From Distichodus sexfasciatus (Eukaryota; Chordata; Actinopteri; Characiformes; Distichodontidae), in assembly GCA_032718565.1 (NCBI GenBank), contig JAVGVS010000768.1, forward strand, positions 1 through 64,000: a stretch of 64,000 nucleotides of DNA, written 5' to 3'. Shown one piece after another: positions 1 through 13,414 of this stretch. A model generated the notes under the pieces. That model ran no database searches, was not told the origin of the DNA, and saw only the letters and a list, made by a program, of their open reading frames with translations. The first letter of the stretch is position 1. The number at the start of each line of letters is the position of its first letter. The translations under genes and the position numbers were made by a program.

Positions 1-1389
1 CCTTCTCTAATGACAAACACCGATATGATAATTCCCTAGCACCAATAAACATACTGCTATATCAACTTGTGACAGTTCACAAGGTAAAATCAAATGACAT
101 TGTCATGGCGATAATGATGTTTTCAAGACACTAAATGCGAGAACGGATAAAAGTCGAGATCAAAAGAGAAATAACTAGTGCTGTCAAGGTGACCGAAGGA
201 AAAATTCTTTTGACTTACATATGTTCCAGATTTATGTCAGTTTCATATCCTTTGATTCTTACTTGCTGTTATTTGTCATTCACGGAAAGAAAACAGCTCA
301 TAAAGCATCAATTCGCTGTTTTGTTTTGAAGGTGTAGCACAAACGATTATTGTTTTTCCGTCACAGGGAAGATGTGTGTTGTACCAAACATTTCAAGAAA
401 CATCTCTGAGGGTTTCATACTCCTTTAAGGGGAAACAAACTTGAACTCTGTTAGACTTTCTACTTGTAGCTGCAGTACTGAACTTGGCCCAAAATGTACA
501 CATCCTAATCTCTGTTGTGATACGTAACACTAGCTACCTTACACAATAACCTGTAATTTAGTTTGTGAGGAAACAGCGTGGAACGTCTCACGTAACGTCT
601 TGGCAATTTTGTTTTTGTATGTACAGCTGTGTCAGCACAGAAAGGAAACATGGCGATGAAACTCATTTCTCGACTCTCTCCCTCTGCTTAATTTATTTGG
701 AGTCGGAAATGAAGGCTGAAGGACCTGGTTTCACCTTTTCTTGGATGGTTGTAAAGTGTTAAAGTACGTGTTCGTTCTCTCAGACAGCCTCATGGCCTTT
801 TAGGCAATAATTTTTAATTGTGTATTGCACAAGTTTTAAACAGCAACATTAGTCAAGTATGGCCAGTTTTCCTTAACGCTCCTCCTCCTTGGACAAACGC
901 TGCCTTTAAGTCATCTTGGGAATATCGTAAATATGAGATTGACAGGACGTGAGAGCCACTACAAAGTTGCAATTCCTAGCAGGGAAACTCAAATTCTTCT
1001 TTCATTTCAGATGTTTCCGAGTTTCAGGGGTGTGTCATACAAATATTTATCTCTTCTAGTGCAACCAACATGGTGGAAGCCAACCGTGTTGATTGTTAGC
1101 TAACAAAGCTCACTGTTTTTTCTATAATGGCAACAAAATTTGCAATCATCTGTACATTTCAGCAACTTTTAACACAAAACTGTTAACACAAAACGTTAAC
1201 ATTTATGGCATTGAGCGTGCCCAGAGCAACTTATATTTTCTAATGGGAGAAACTTGGGGTGAAGGGTCTTGCCCAGAGGCCCAATGTTGGTGGTAGTTCT
1301 GCCAGAAGGATGGAACTGGATTTGTACCTACAATCTTTTGGTCTGTAAGCAACAAGACCACTTACCACAAGACCACCACCTCATGTAAC

Positions 1390-1815
1390 ATTAATCAGTG
1401 CTGGGAAGCTACTTTCAAACGGCAGCTTTACAAGCTATTTATGATTGAGAGTAGCTACGCTACAGCCAAGCTACTGTTTTAATGTAGTAGTAAGCTACAC
1501 TACATGCTACAGAGAAAACGTAGCTAACTACATCTATTTTACGGCCATAGACACTTGCTTCGTCTTGGCCAAGACAGACGCCATTCTTTGACTTCATCTC
1601 GCCGCTGCCAGCAGCACGCTATGATGTAATAAGCACGTTGGCGTATCAGATGCAACTTCTCCCAATTCAACACCAATCAGAAACACCTGCTAATCGAAGA
1701 GATTTGTAAAGAGAAAATTTTGTGTGTTTTCCGTTCATCGCTGTTTGCCAAAAATTGAATGGTTACTGGAAAAGCTACAAAGCTTTAAAAGTAGCTTCAC
1801 TACTTAAGTAAGATA
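1390..1815. repeat. Dispersed 'AGCTAC'-rich repeat, copy 1
   Basis: The segment is dense in AGCTAC/GTAGCT words and shares long stretches with 4244-4545, including 'GTAGCTACGCTACAGCCAAG' in both. The edges resemble hAT-type non-autonomous elements (CAGTGCTGGGAAG at the left), but I could not define a target duplication. Boundaries are approximate. Confidence 0.5.
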
Positions 1816-3231
1816 CTTCTCCATGTTGCTAGCATTTCCATCTTGAGCTCTGGAAAGTTCTCCAAATCGTATTTACTGCATCCCGGGTTGCTATCCTGGC
1901 TTTCCGAGGAGCTCGCGAAGGCAGCGTACAGCATTGTAAAAACGATGTATCTCGTTCACATCGTACGTTCCGTTTGTAAAACGCTGACGTCTCTACTCAC
2001 ATTTCACTCACACTTTCTGTTTTTGCGGTCTGTTTATTCTTTCAAACTGTGGCCTCAAGCTGGAAGTAGAACATGCTCACGTTTAACATGCAAAATTAGC
2101 AAACGTGTATAGAAACCTACGCCGGTCAGACCTCACCAGATACACGAGATGTTGTCTAAAAACCATACACACACATGCATACACACATACTGTATACACA
2201 AGGAAAAAAAAAAGAGCTTGGCTGCTCCAGGCCACTGTGCTTTAAACGCTGTAATATACACGAGGAGAAGTCACCTCTCCCTCCGTCTGTGTGTGTGTGC
2301 TTTTCTGTCCTGACAGGAAGTACTGTGATCATGTTTTTTGTAACGTGTCGATGTAACGCCACCGACCATCGCTGGTTTTTACATCGTTTTGTATGCCGCA
2401 GCCCTGTTTCCACGTTGGACAGTTGGCACACGTGCGTTTGATGGAAAAGTGACTTCAGAAAGTAAGATTTCTGCCAGATTTTTCGTCAAACTCACACGCT
2501 TTGGCCCGGGCCAAAATCCCCATTAAACGTCCTTAATAGACTGATTTGCACCTCAAATACATTTTGGTTAAGGTGCCCCTTTTAATTGAGGGCTTTAGAA
2601 AAATCTGGAATGAATTTTAGTTTCTGAACCTGAACTTTTCCACCTGATTAAAGGCTTTTTAAAAACAAAACAGCAAGCTTTTTCCTGACGGATGGATGGC
2701 CGACTCCGAGGCCTTGACTTACTTTCAGGGCGGTCTATTGAAAGGAGAGCAATAGACAGATGGAAAAGAAGGGTAACAATATCAGGACTGGGCTGAAATA
2801 GGAGGCACTTTTTGAGGAATGTGATCTAATACCTTGCCTCCGCCACGAGAGTTTCTAAAGCATTTTTCTAAATATATATATATATATTAAAAAAAGAAAG
2901 CAACAATATGAAGAGGGCCTTAGGGTGGACTCTGAACGACCTCTTTGTGTGTTATCAACATTCACCATTGAAAGAGGAGCTTTGGTGTTGCTGCCACACT
3001 ATTTTGCTATTCAGTAAATATGGATATTTATTGATATTTCATATGTTGTGTATATGTAGTGCCCCTATGATTGTTGAGGTTTAAAGAATACTTGTATATT
3101 TTTTGGACTTTTTTTGGAAAGAGAGGTCGTGTCTCTGCATTTGTCCCTCCATTGCTCTGGTGTTCTCTGTCGACACTCTACGCGAGTGGATGTTTGAATA
3201 TGTGACTGTCTTCTAACCTTACCTTTTTAAT

Positions 3232-3275
3232 ATTCTCTCTCTCTCTCTCCCTCTCTCTCTCTCCCTCTCTCTCTC
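3232..3275. repeat. (CT)n microsatellite
   Basis: Nearly pure CT dinucleotides with occasional CCCT interruptions, continuing into a TTTC-rich tail. Confidence 0.85.
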
Positions 3276-4243
3276 TTTGTTTCTCTTTGTCTTTTCTTTC
3301 TTTCTTTCTTCTGGTCATATTGATATGCAGAAGTTTGAATTATCAAAGCACATTCCCTTAATTTTCTTGTGTTTCTCTTTTGAGGCTTTCATGTTGCAAC
3401 AATACAAGGGTGTGTATACTGACTGCTACACACGTGTATATAGAGTGCATATATGTGTACACATGTGCAATACACACTATTTGAGCAATCTATTACTGTG
3501 ATTATAATTCATTAAAATTGCTGTCCCTTTGAGCTGCGCTTTTGTGTTTTCTTTCTCTTTCTTGCTAAACACCTGAATATGCACAGTATACAGTAAGTCA
3601 TAATAATTTCGTTATTATGGATCCTGCAGATAATTATCTATAATTAAGTTGAACGTACTACATCCATCACTTTCTCCAGTCATATTTTTATGAGTGTTAG
3701 GTATGCAATGGGAGCCAGTTAGTCAAAAGGTCAGCAAAAGTTAACACAGATCAAGAAATTGTATCTTTTTTGTTAATCTTACAATAATTTTCTATTCTAA
3801 CCTATATGTCCAGAGAATTTCTTTTAAAAAGATAATTTGATAGATCAATTCAATGACCATTTTGGATTGCATCGATCAGAAATCATACAACTTGCAACAT
3901 CACATTATATCGAACAAGAGATGTGTTTTTTTGATTAGAGCAGAAGATTTTCATTTAAATCTCTGGTAAGGCTCAGGAAAGATTTGTCAAATTATAATTT
4001 AGTTGCTTATTGTGATTCGATATCAGTGGGAATGATTATGATAAATCAGCATACGATTGCCATTTTATTGTCATATTGAAAACTGGAAATCTTCGGATTT
4101 TAGTGATTTTGTGAAACCATGTTTTGGATTCATAAGAAATAAGAAGTTTTAGATGAAGAACTTTTAATTTCATGAAACAGTTTTCTTTTTGGTTAAGATT
4201 ACATGTAGTCTGTATTATGGATACTACTTTTTAACAGTAGTTT

Positions 4244-4545
4244 TTCAATCAACAAGCTATTTATGATAAAAGTAGCTACGCTACAGCCAAGCTACTGTCT
4301 TAATAAAGCAGTTAGCTACACTACATGCTAGAAAGAAAAACTAGCTCACTACATCCCAGCTATTTGAGGGCAACGATTTCTTGTTTTCCTCGTTTTCCAC
4401 GCTATTTGGAAAAGAGACTAAACAACATGAGTTACTTTTAAAGCTCCAGTGATTTAAAAGTATATTCCGTACTGATAAGCTACTGAAAAAATAGCTAAGT
4501 GGCGTCACTAAAATGATTTAGCTACTCTCCTGTGTTTTTAACACC
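4244..4545. repeat. Dispersed 'AGCTAC'-rich repeat, copy 2
   Basis: This is a second, diverged copy of the family at 1390-1815, in the same orientation. Shared words include AAGCTATTTATGA, CTACAGCCAAGCTACTG and AGCTACACTACATGCTA. It lies about 100 bp upstream of the LSM12 CpG island. Boundaries are approximate. Confidence 0.5.
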
Positions 4546-4639
4546 TGGTCATAGAGAACCGCTCCAAAAATGCGAGAAGACCTCAAACCGTCCTCCTTTT
4601 AAACGTTCGAAATAAAAATAAAGAGGTTACGCCCTTGCC

Positions 4640-4821
4640 TTCCTTGTCTGTCGTTTTAGCGGCCTACTTGGCTCCCTACGTAGGGAACGAAGAAGCAATT
4701 AGGCCGCGCATGTGTTCATTCATGGCCCGCTCGCACGCCCACAAGCGCGCCCCGCCCCCTCTCGGCGTTCTCACGCGCGGCTCGCGTAAAGGACAGTTCT
4801 CCGCTTCTCCTGGCGGAAAAG
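4640..4821 (+). promoter_or_regulatory. CpG-rich, TATA-less promoter of LSM12
   Basis: This is an abrupt island of CpG-dense sequence in AT-rich surroundings. It contains a GC-box-like core (CCCGCCCCCT at 4751-4760) and no TATA box close to the start codon. It ends at the ATG of LSM12, so the 5' UTR is probably short. The composition fits a housekeeping promoter; the transcription start is not determined. Confidence 0.6.
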
Positions 4822-4829
4822 ATGGCGGC
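4819..4829 (+). promoter_or_regulatory. YY1-type motif over the LSM12 start codon
   Basis: The sequence AAGATGGCGGC matches the classical YY1 core found just downstream of the start site in many housekeeping genes. Here it includes the initiator ATG at 4822-4824, so the first codons (Met-Ala-Ala) are part of the motif. Confidence 0.6.
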
Positions 4830-7800
4830 TCCTGGACCGGGCGAGTATTTCAGCATCGGGAGCCACGTCTCCTGCCTCACCTGCCTGGGGCAGCGGCTGA
4901 AAGGGGAGGTGATCGCCTTCGACTACCAGAGCAAGATGCTCACTTTAAGTATCCTTTTTTCTCTTTCGTCGTTTGGGGCGCGAGGGCCCTGAAGCCGTGG
5001 ACGCGCCGCCAAGTTGCTCTGCTCCGACTCTGTGCCGATCTTTAGCGTGTGTTTTGCGCGTTTTGAGCGCGTCTTGCGTGTTTTTGTTTGTGTGTAGAGC
5101 TCGTCGTTTAGCCGCGTGTGGTGTGTGTTGGGGGAAATACGGGACAAATACATACATACACACACACACACACTCGCTCCCCCTCATTTGATCCACGTGA
5201 CGGCTGTCAGTGCGGGAAGGCGAGGTTCTCTCTCTCTGTGTGTGTTCTTCCTCTTCACCTTCTTTTCTGACCCCCGGGTGTAACGTTAAATGGCCTCGCG
5301 TGTCTCTCCACGCCCGCGTAACGTTGTGGCAAAAGTTGACATTAAAGGTGCAGTCCGCTTCCTGATAGCTAATGTTGCTAACAAGTAAGCTAATGAGGAC
5401 TGGTGACATGCCTCGAGCTACCCGTTCCCCTTTTTTTTTTTTTTTAACGTGGAAAGGTCATTAAAACAGTAGGGTTTTTAACCAATATAGTGTTCTTCAA
5501 TTTAAAAATAGGATAAAAAGGAATAAATTAACAGTAAAATGTTTAAAACTGCATTGTGAAAGCTGATGGGGGCCAGTGGCATGCGTTAACATTCAAAGAA
5601 AGTTCATTTTTCATATACCGAGGCAATTTAGTATGCTTTAATCCAAATTAGAATAAGAAGAAAAGAAATAAAGTGTAACAGTAAAGTCTGTGACAAGTAA
5701 TAAGGTCGTCTTTATTTATACACCACGTTTAATAGGCGACAAGTGTCAAAATACTGCATAGTAAAAATGGTTGTCACTTGTCTATTAAGTAAAAAAACAC
5801 TGACGCACAAAGTACTAAATTAGCATTAAAATAGTCAGACACTACAAAACAATATGAGAGGAAGTTAAAATTAAAACATAGCAGTAATAAAATGCAGTTT
5901 GCTTGTTTTGTTCAGTGTGTACCTTTAAGGAATGTCCCCATTAACTGTAATACTTCGATAGTCGACGCTTATAGCACTTTTAATGTGGCCGGCCACTTCA
6001 TCTCTTTGCTAATTTGTTAGCCAGCCGGTTAGCTTCCCGCTAACGTTATTCATTTTAGTGGCATAAAGATCTTTTTTTTAATTAAATGTACTTTAGTTCT
6101 TTCCAAAAGCACAATGGCAGTAATAGCCAACAGATTGCTGTTGAGTGAATTAGGGTTTTGGACCTTGTGTAACAGTACAGCAGCTACGCTAGTTTAGCTT
6201 AGCTTAGCTTATCCTAGCTTACGGTCGCATGCTAACGACCAAACTGTCATTCATAAGCTCGCGGCTCACAGCTGTGCGGTTGCTTACCGTCACCTTGTGT
6301 CTTTAGCATATTTAATAACTATTTTGGCCGGGTCTTGTCTTATAAGATGTGTTGAATTAAAGTGTATAGGTGTCGTTAGCGGTCGTGGCTAATGCTGAGT
6401 GACGGCTAACTCCAGCAGAGGTCATGCGTGTGAACTGATGAGTCCCGACTCTTAGGCTACCTAAATGCAGTCAAAGAGCAGGCCTTTCTGTGTTAATGTT
6501 TATACATGTTTCTTGCGTTAATGTGTATATTTTGTTTGTGCCTATCTTAAAGTTGTTTCTATGCTGTAAGATCCAAACAATTAAATAAAAGAGCAATATA
6601 AATGTTATAGACTAAAATTGGATAAATATAGATGTATCTCGACCTTTGCTCTGCAAATATTGTGATTTGAATTGAGTCATATCAATCCAAATTGGTCCAA
6701 ACAAAGTGTGAATCATTATAAATTATCATGAAATATATAAAGAATATCACGTACAATATTGACATTTTTAAAATTTGTCTAGTTAGGACATTGCCACTAT
6801 CACTTGGAACCAACTTTTGTTTATTGTGAATAAGAGAAAGTGAGTGATTATTTGTCTTTGTGAACACAGCACCACACACAGTGCCCCACAACGAAATGTG
6901 ACCTCTGTATTTGAGCCATCCATGAAGGAGCAGTGGGCAGCCAACAAGGGAGCAGTGCTTTGGTATGGGACCTTGCTCATGAGTGCCTCAGTGGTACCTT
7001 TACCGGTGCTGGGATTCGAAGCGGCGAATGCCCTGATCACTATCAACTGCCCCGACCTCACTTGAAAGCAGCCTACGCCCCGTCTCTGTGGGAACAAACA
7101 TATCCGCTCCCGGGACCCATGGGCGTCGGCCGTGTTGGGCCAGGCAGGTAATTGACCTACCCAAGAGAGTGAGGTGAGGAGTGTGAGAATACATTTGCAC
7201 ATGAAATTTTTACCTATTGTCAGATTGTGCACCAGCATGTGTGTCCACTAGATGGTAACAGGAGGTCACAAATGCTGTAAAATCAGAGCTTTGGAACAAA
7301 TTTCATCTGACTGGGAGTAGAGGTGCTCTGCTAGAATTGTGTAAAAGTAATCATTCATTCATTCATTCGTTCATTTTCCGAACTGCTAAATCCCTACTGG
7401 GGTCGCGGAGACCGGAGCCTATCCCGGGAACTACGGGCACAAGGCGAGAGCCAACTCACCACAGGGCAGACACAATCTCACTCTCGCTCACACCTTACGG
7501 GGCCAATTTAGAGTCATCAATTAACCTATGTCACATGCCCCTGGAAAAAACCCACGGGGAGAGCGTGGAAAGGCCCTACACCCGACCCAGGGATCGAACC
7601 CAGGACTTTCTCACTGTGAGGTAGCAGCGCTATCCACTGTGCTGCCTAATGACAGATTCTTACATGAAATTTTGGATTTCAAGACATTACATTGGATTTA
7701 TTATTTTAACCTATTTATGTACAATAACAAGCTTTTGTCTCATGTCCTGAAATGTATGACCTTGGCACATCAAGAAATTTGATTGGTAAATAAAGTTGCT

Positions 7801-10800
7801 ATTTTGGAGTCAGCTAGAACACGCTCATCTCTGTTGTTTCTAGCATGTAAAATATCTTTTTTGGTAACTATTATCAAGTGTTGTCTTTTGGACCTGTTTG
7901 CCTTGACCAACCTCCACCAGAATGTGCATCATCCAGCGGCAAATCCAACCTTAGTGATGTGGTTCTTGTCAACTTAGCCTACGTGTCCGAGGTGGACATC
8001 GTCAAGGATCGCACTGGGTCTCCTACTCCACTAGCATCTCTTAATTTTACCAAGGTGAGTTCCTTCTGTTTTTACAAGTGTAAAACTTTGAATTTAGCTG
8101 ATTTATAAGCATTGCTAATATGTGTAGTAGCATAGAAAGTAACTGCAATGCTTTTTGCACACCATTGTTTTTTACTTTAGCTTTTATTTAATCTTTATAT
8201 AACGAACTGCAAATGTCATTTACATTCATGGCATTTCGTAACACAGTTATTCTTGGTAAGCATTGGAAAGTTGTTGAGGGAGCAACTGTGTGTGTAACAG
8301 TGCATGTCTGACATCCTGTAATCTGGTTGTGAAGTGATGGCACATTTTAGGCTGTTAACTTAGAGCCTAAAGTTGGAAACCTGCATGAAGAGGCTTTTCT
8401 AAATGAGCGAGGCTACTGAAACATCCCAAAGACACACAGTATGCTTATTGGTCAGTCAGTCTTTATGTAACAGGACCATGACCCCGAATGACATTTTCTT
8501 TCTAAAATACTCAAATGGTGAGCAATAGGGTTGGGAATTGATAAGATTTGATCAATATCAGAGCCATTGTCAATTCTGCCGATCAATCCAATTCCTTACT
8601 CAGTTCTACACAGTCTTCCACACTAAAAGCAACCATTTTATTTTTCTCCAAACGACTGTGAACACATTCCTATTCATATTCAGAGTTTTTATTCTGCAGA
8701 CATTCTATGGCTTAGTGCTATGAAGAACAATGTTATTGCAGGTGAATACACTTCTTTAACCACTTCTTGGAATCCATCTGGATATTGAATAAAATTATTT
8801 GATAACAAATCATGCATTTTTCTATATTTATTTTTAACTCTCTAACATAGAATGGGGAAAACATATTTTCTAATTAATGGAAAATGAAGAAATACTTAAG
8901 TTTTGGTAATTTAGGAGCATTTGGACTCATTGTGGTCTGTAACCCATTTTTGACTCATTTCTGAGAGAAGTACATTTTTGTCTTGAGGGCATTCCATATG
9001 AGAGCCGCGGCACAATAGCGCTGTGGAATAAATCGGAAATCAGGAATAAATAAATAACGAGTAAATGTCTGTACTGTGAGTAGAACGCTGGTGGTTGTTA
9101 TCAGCTTAAATATAAGTTTTGTCTAATAAATGGGAAGATTTAACTGAACTGGAAGGTTTTAGTCAATGTTGGACTTCCCTGTGAGAGTCGTGAGTGCTAA
9201 CAAACACAGTGAGTGTGTTTACATCGTGGAAAATATCATTTAATGCGTCATTATTCCTCATGGTTGAAGGTCAAGTCACAGAGAGTGTGACGTAATGTAA
9301 CCGTGACGCAAAACTTAGGGAAAACCGGAAAATGTGGTGCTGGAAAATGAGAGAATCGTTAAGAAGAATCGATAACGCTGGAGGTGAACAATTCAGGCGG
9401 AACTGATCAGTTGGTACCGGTTTTCGATTACCACACCTAGTGAACATACTGTACATGTTGTTTGCAAAGAACAAATAAGTCCATCTTCTGCTGAGTAGCT
9501 TTTGATTTGCCCCAGCTAACTGCCTCCTCTCTCTTTGTTTTTGCAGCTTGCAAACAGAGCACGAGCAGAAAAAGAAGATAAGTTGTCCCAAGCTTATGCA
9601 ATCAGCGCTGGAGTCTCGGTGGAGGGCCAGCAGCTGTTCCAGACTATTCATAAAACGTAAGAATGGCGAGGGAACAAACTGGAGCGGTCTGTGGTTTTGA
9701 CCCAAAAAGATATTTAAACTTAATTAACTTGATGTTGCCATTTTACGTTCACTGAAAGTTCTAACCGAGCCTCAATCACCAACAGTTCTTATGAAGAACT
9801 TACGCACTTATCCACTTACGCAGCTTTTCTGAAGAACATACAGTTAAGAACATTGTCAGTTAAGAACGCATCACACGTTTCACTGCTCTGCCTGATAGAA
9901 ACCCTGAGATCACGACCTTAACACTGGGGGTTTGAGTCCCACAACAGCCCGAAAAATCCACCACTGTGCCCCTGCCCTGAGTGAAGCCTCTTACTCCCAT
10001 GTAGCTCCTGGGAGACTGTTCCTGTAAATAGGAAGTGTGTTTTCTAACGTCTCCCCTGTTTTTTGTCGTAGCATCAAAGACTGCAAGTGGCAGGACAAGA
10101 ACATCATAGTGATGGAAGATGTCGTCATCGCACCGCCGTACCGAGTGGACAACTGCAAAGGCAAAGAGGGCAGTGCTCTAGGACACGTACGCAAAATAGT
10201 AAGTGCACTACGCAAAATAGAAAGTGCTGACCAACCAGTATAAACCAGACAAATCCACATGGAGAGGCTGTGTCACGTTCAAGGCACAGTTTGCAATCTT
10301 TGCAGCAAAGACTTAAGCTAAAGTATAGCGCTGTAAATCCCATGTCTGTATCCAAATACAATAAAGCAGTCGACACAATCACAGACCAGACAATGCTGCA
10401 AATAAATTCTTATGTGAAGCCTATTTTTTTTCTCACTGGTCCCTTTAGAGCAGGAGGTTTTAACCACTTGTCTTTCACGGACCACCATTCACACTAAGCA
10501 GTAGTGGGCAGCCCACTGTGTGACCGGGTGGGTGGTGGGGTTGTTTTTTTTTTGTCTTATTTTTAGATTTTTGAAATAAAGTCATTAATTCATAAAGACG
10601 CCCAAAACGTCTGGAAATGTTTTGGAAAAATAAATGTAAAAAATGTAAAAAGTGAAAACGGAAGTGAAACTATCGCATGTCACGGATGACCTGCAGTGCT
10701 GCCGCGGATCAGCGGTAGAAAACCACAGGCTTTCTAAGCTGTTTGTCCTCTTTTCTGGATTGTTTTGCATCTGTTTTGTCTGGAACAACAGCGTCAAATG

Positions 10801-11336
10801 AGCGAGTCTCACCAGACAGTGCCCAGAATATTTTCATGGAACTAATTTTAGGCAACTATCTGTATTTTCAATGGGAACAGACACAAAATAAGAACTTTTT
10901 TTTTTTTTCAGTCATTCAAGACTGGCAGTTGAAAGAAACCTTTAGTTCACAATACCATATTATATTGAATCAGTGGACAACAATTCGATGTCTGCTATCA
11001 TACAATTTTAGTTCAGTTCATGATCCAGTGATCAATATGATGTCTTCTCTTTTAATAAAAATACATTTCCTGGTCAATGTAGTGACATTACAATACGTAT
11101 GATGCCTAATTGATGTTTCCATTTCGTGTCGATCACTGAAGTGATGTATCGTTACACCCCTGCTAAATTTCTAAGTTGTGTTGGTTGTATCGGTGTTGAT
11201 CTCCCAAGTGTTACCTTGCCTTCCTTTTTCTGTCCTTTTCCAGATTGAGAAACACTTCCGCGACTTGGAAAGCCAAAAGTCCGGCCAGCGCTCGCAAGCA
11301 CAGCAAACACAGAAGGACTCGGCCTTGTCGGCGTGA
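4822..11336 (+). CDS. lsm12: LSM12 (LSm-domain protein 12), 5 exons, 196 aa
   Basis: Coding exons: 4822-4948, 7921-8054, 9547-9656, 10072-10198, 11244-11336. All junctions are GT-AG and phases agree (127+134+110+127+93 nt). The product begins MAAPGPGEYF and carries an N-terminal LSm-like fold (roughly residues 5-75), then the conserved stretch SQAYAISAGVS and a C-terminal anticodon-binding-domain-like region with NCKGKEGSAL. Vertebrate LSM12 is about 195 aa, so this copy is full length. Family knowledge: LSM12 binds RNA-related partners such as ataxin-2 and acts as an NAADP-binding accessory of two-pore channels. The ATG follows a CpG island directly and no upstream in-frame alternative looks better. 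Introns 1 and 2 hold SINEs and a hAT-like element. Identification is from remembered family sequence. Confidence 0.95.
6834..7051 (-). mobile_element. tRNA-derived SINE, family A, copy 1 (LSM12 intron 1)
   Basis: Read on the minus strand this has a tRNA-like head (B-box-like GCTTCGAATCC), then the family body (GTACCACTGAGGCACTCATG; GCTGCCCACTGCTCCTTCAT), and ends in ATAATCACTCACTTTC. Five other copies occur in the window. No tRNA gene is implied; the head is a decayed Pol III promoter. Confidence 0.7.
7338..7652 (-). mobile_element. tRNA-derived SINE, family B (LSM12 intron 1)
   Basis: On the minus strand it starts GGCAGCACAGTGGATAGCGC (A-box region) with a B box GGGTTCGATCC. The tail reads GGGATAGGCTCCGGTC and ends in tandem AATG units. 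The AATG tail marks retroposition by a LINE partner. A short tail-like fragment of the same type may lie near 45045-45100. Confidence 0.7.
8526..9439. mobile_element. hAT-like non-autonomous element (LSM12 intron 2)
   Basis: The ends are imperfect inverted repeats: TAGGGTTGGGAATTGAT at the left, and the complement of the right end reads TAGGTGTGGTAATCGA. The flanks are GTGAGCAA (8518-8525) and GTGAACAT (9440-9447), an 8-bp duplication with two mismatches as in hAT insertions. No transposase frame is present. Confidence 0.5.
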
Positions 11337-12860
11337 ACGTGGCCACCATCGAGCCACAGGCTTCCCTTTTTATTTTGGGGTTTTACTTTCAGTTCCCCGA
11401 CCAAGCGAGACCTGCGTCACGGCGGCTTACGGCCGCTCCTGACGTCGGGAGACGAAGCCAATAAAATAAAACAAAAACAGCCATTGTTCACTAAAGAGAG
11501 GGCTTAATACGAGCCTTTAAAATGTAGTATTTTTTTTTTTTGTCTGAAATTTTACATATAATATCCGACCACAGCTTCATTTATTCCAAACATCAAAAAC
11601 CTTGTACCCCCACCTTACTCATCTCGCTTGTGTTCTTTCCACTTATTCCTGCCGCCTTCAAGTGCTGAATCCGTATTTATTATATTAAAATTAACGTCTC
11701 AGCCCAGAACTTTTTTTTTTGTTTGTTTCCCCGTCCCTTCATCTCACTTCGTTCCCTTCTCCCACCCCCTTTTCCCCCCAAACAAAAATGTGACTTGAAA
11801 GGTACTGGAGGTTAAAAAAAAACCAGGACTTCATTTCTTAAGTTATGAAAGATGCTGACTCGATTACTGTAAAATCTTTCTAGGTGGAAAGAGTGGTTTA
11901 TTTTTCTAACCGCTGACTGAAATGGTGCGTGTGTGTTTGGTGTGTGCATGTGTGCCAGCGTGGAAGGTTCCAGAAGTGGGTGTGAAGTTGCACTTGGCAG
12001 GAGACGGTCGACCTAAAATTCCGGAGCTGGATGAATGTCGGTTATGTCATCTGTCAGACAAAATCAGGTTTCTTAGAAGAATCACAACTCATCCTGACTC
12101 GTTTCCTACTCGACATCTTTGTACCTTTTTTGACATTTCCACCATCCATCTGTCTGTTTTTATTTTCAGCTGTCAGCATTTTTTTTCCCAGCGTTCTGAG
12201 CTCTAGATGAAGGAGCAAAACTCTTGATTACTTTACTGTAAGCTCATTCTGTTTACATTCTCATGTAAGACATGGGCGTATCTACCGAACAAAAAATCGA
12301 ACAGCTTGTTAACAGCAGACAAGCTTTTGATAACTTAGTCACCAGTACCTCTTCCATCGTAACCTCCTTTTTTATTATACACATTAATCTGTGACTTTAG
12401 TTTTTACAAGCAACACGTTCCTGCTCCTCGATGCCATGCAAAAACCAGAATCCTCAACCGACGCATTCCAGACGGTCGGCCTTTTTCATTTTCTCGTTTT
12501 CTTTTCCTGAGACGTGTGGGTTTACATCGCGCTCTCCTCTCCTCGACAGATCCGATCTCTGCTCTGAATGAGATTGTTTATAAAAGCTTTCTTTTTATTT
12601 TGGAAAAACGTCTTGCCATGTTTGAGACTGAGACGGGGGGGACAACGCCGGCGTCCTCCCTCTCCCAGCCTCGTGTAAACTCGTAGCCTGATGGAGGCTC
12701 TTGGCGTGGGGTGTCAAGCTGTGACGGGCATTCGGCGTTACAAAGCAGTTCACACTACTGTGTTAACGAGGTCGCCATTGCTTAGGACTCTTTCCCAGTA
12801 TTTTATTTTTTATTTTTAAATAGTTAACATGGAAATAAAAAAAAGTGTAAAAAACGAGAC
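11337..12860 (+). other. Probable LSM12 3' UTR with two poly(A) signals
   Basis: After the TGA an AATAAA occurs at 11460-11465 (overlapped by another), which could give a short UTR. A second AATAAA at 12834-12839 is followed by a GT-rich run, and would give a UTR of about 1.5 kb. The interval is largely free of recognisable transposons, unlike the sequence after 12.9 kb, which favours the longer form. Confidence 0.5.
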
Positions 12861-13414
12861 TTGGAGTTGTATTGGAGTCTTTTCTTTTCCTGCATAAAAA
12901 CTAGGGTTGCACGATATGGGAATTATTGGCCGATACCGATATCCGATGATTTTCATGCTCACATCTGCTGATAAATGAGGAAGGCAGAGTCTAGCGTGAG
13001 CGCAGACAGAGTTAAGCGCATAAAGACAAGATATTTTGCTCTTTGAAGTTTCACTGCACGCTCAAATTTTGGCACAAAAATAACGCCATAGTTCTGACAT
13101 TTCTAACACTGTGTCAAGTGAGCGTGAACGCAGAGTCGAGCGAGGGCAGAGCATTTCTAGCAACATGAGTCATTTTAAATAATGAATCATTTTTTAATTT
13201 TCACATTTTAGATTCTTAATTTATAACAGAATGAACAAATGATACACGGATACTTTAAACCCTAACTTCTTTCATCTAAACACTGCTAGTGTTACACTGG
13301 TAAAAGTCCAGTACTCAACCTTCTTTTGGGTTTGTCTGTGAAACCTTCACCACTGTACCAATCTGATGGACCAGAATATCATTATTAGATAATGATTAGA
13401 AATTGCTCATGTTT

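Larger units (their letters stand above)
1..4600. other. Non-coding flank upstream of LSM12
   Basis: No exon with a plausible splice frame was found on either strand. The open frames present are short and AT-rich, and match no family I recognise. The segment holds a CT microsatellite near 3232-3275, a short TA run near 2873-2886, and two related dispersed repeats (listed separately). Parts of 2450-3560 could be the 3' UTR of an upstream gene, since an ATTAAA signal lies near 3512, but nothing confirms this. Confidence 0.5.

Noticed and set aside
9271..9705. Minus-strand open frame of 144 codons over LSM12 exon 3
   Set aside because: It is antisense to a well-supported exon and to the end of a hAT-like element, and shows no family match.
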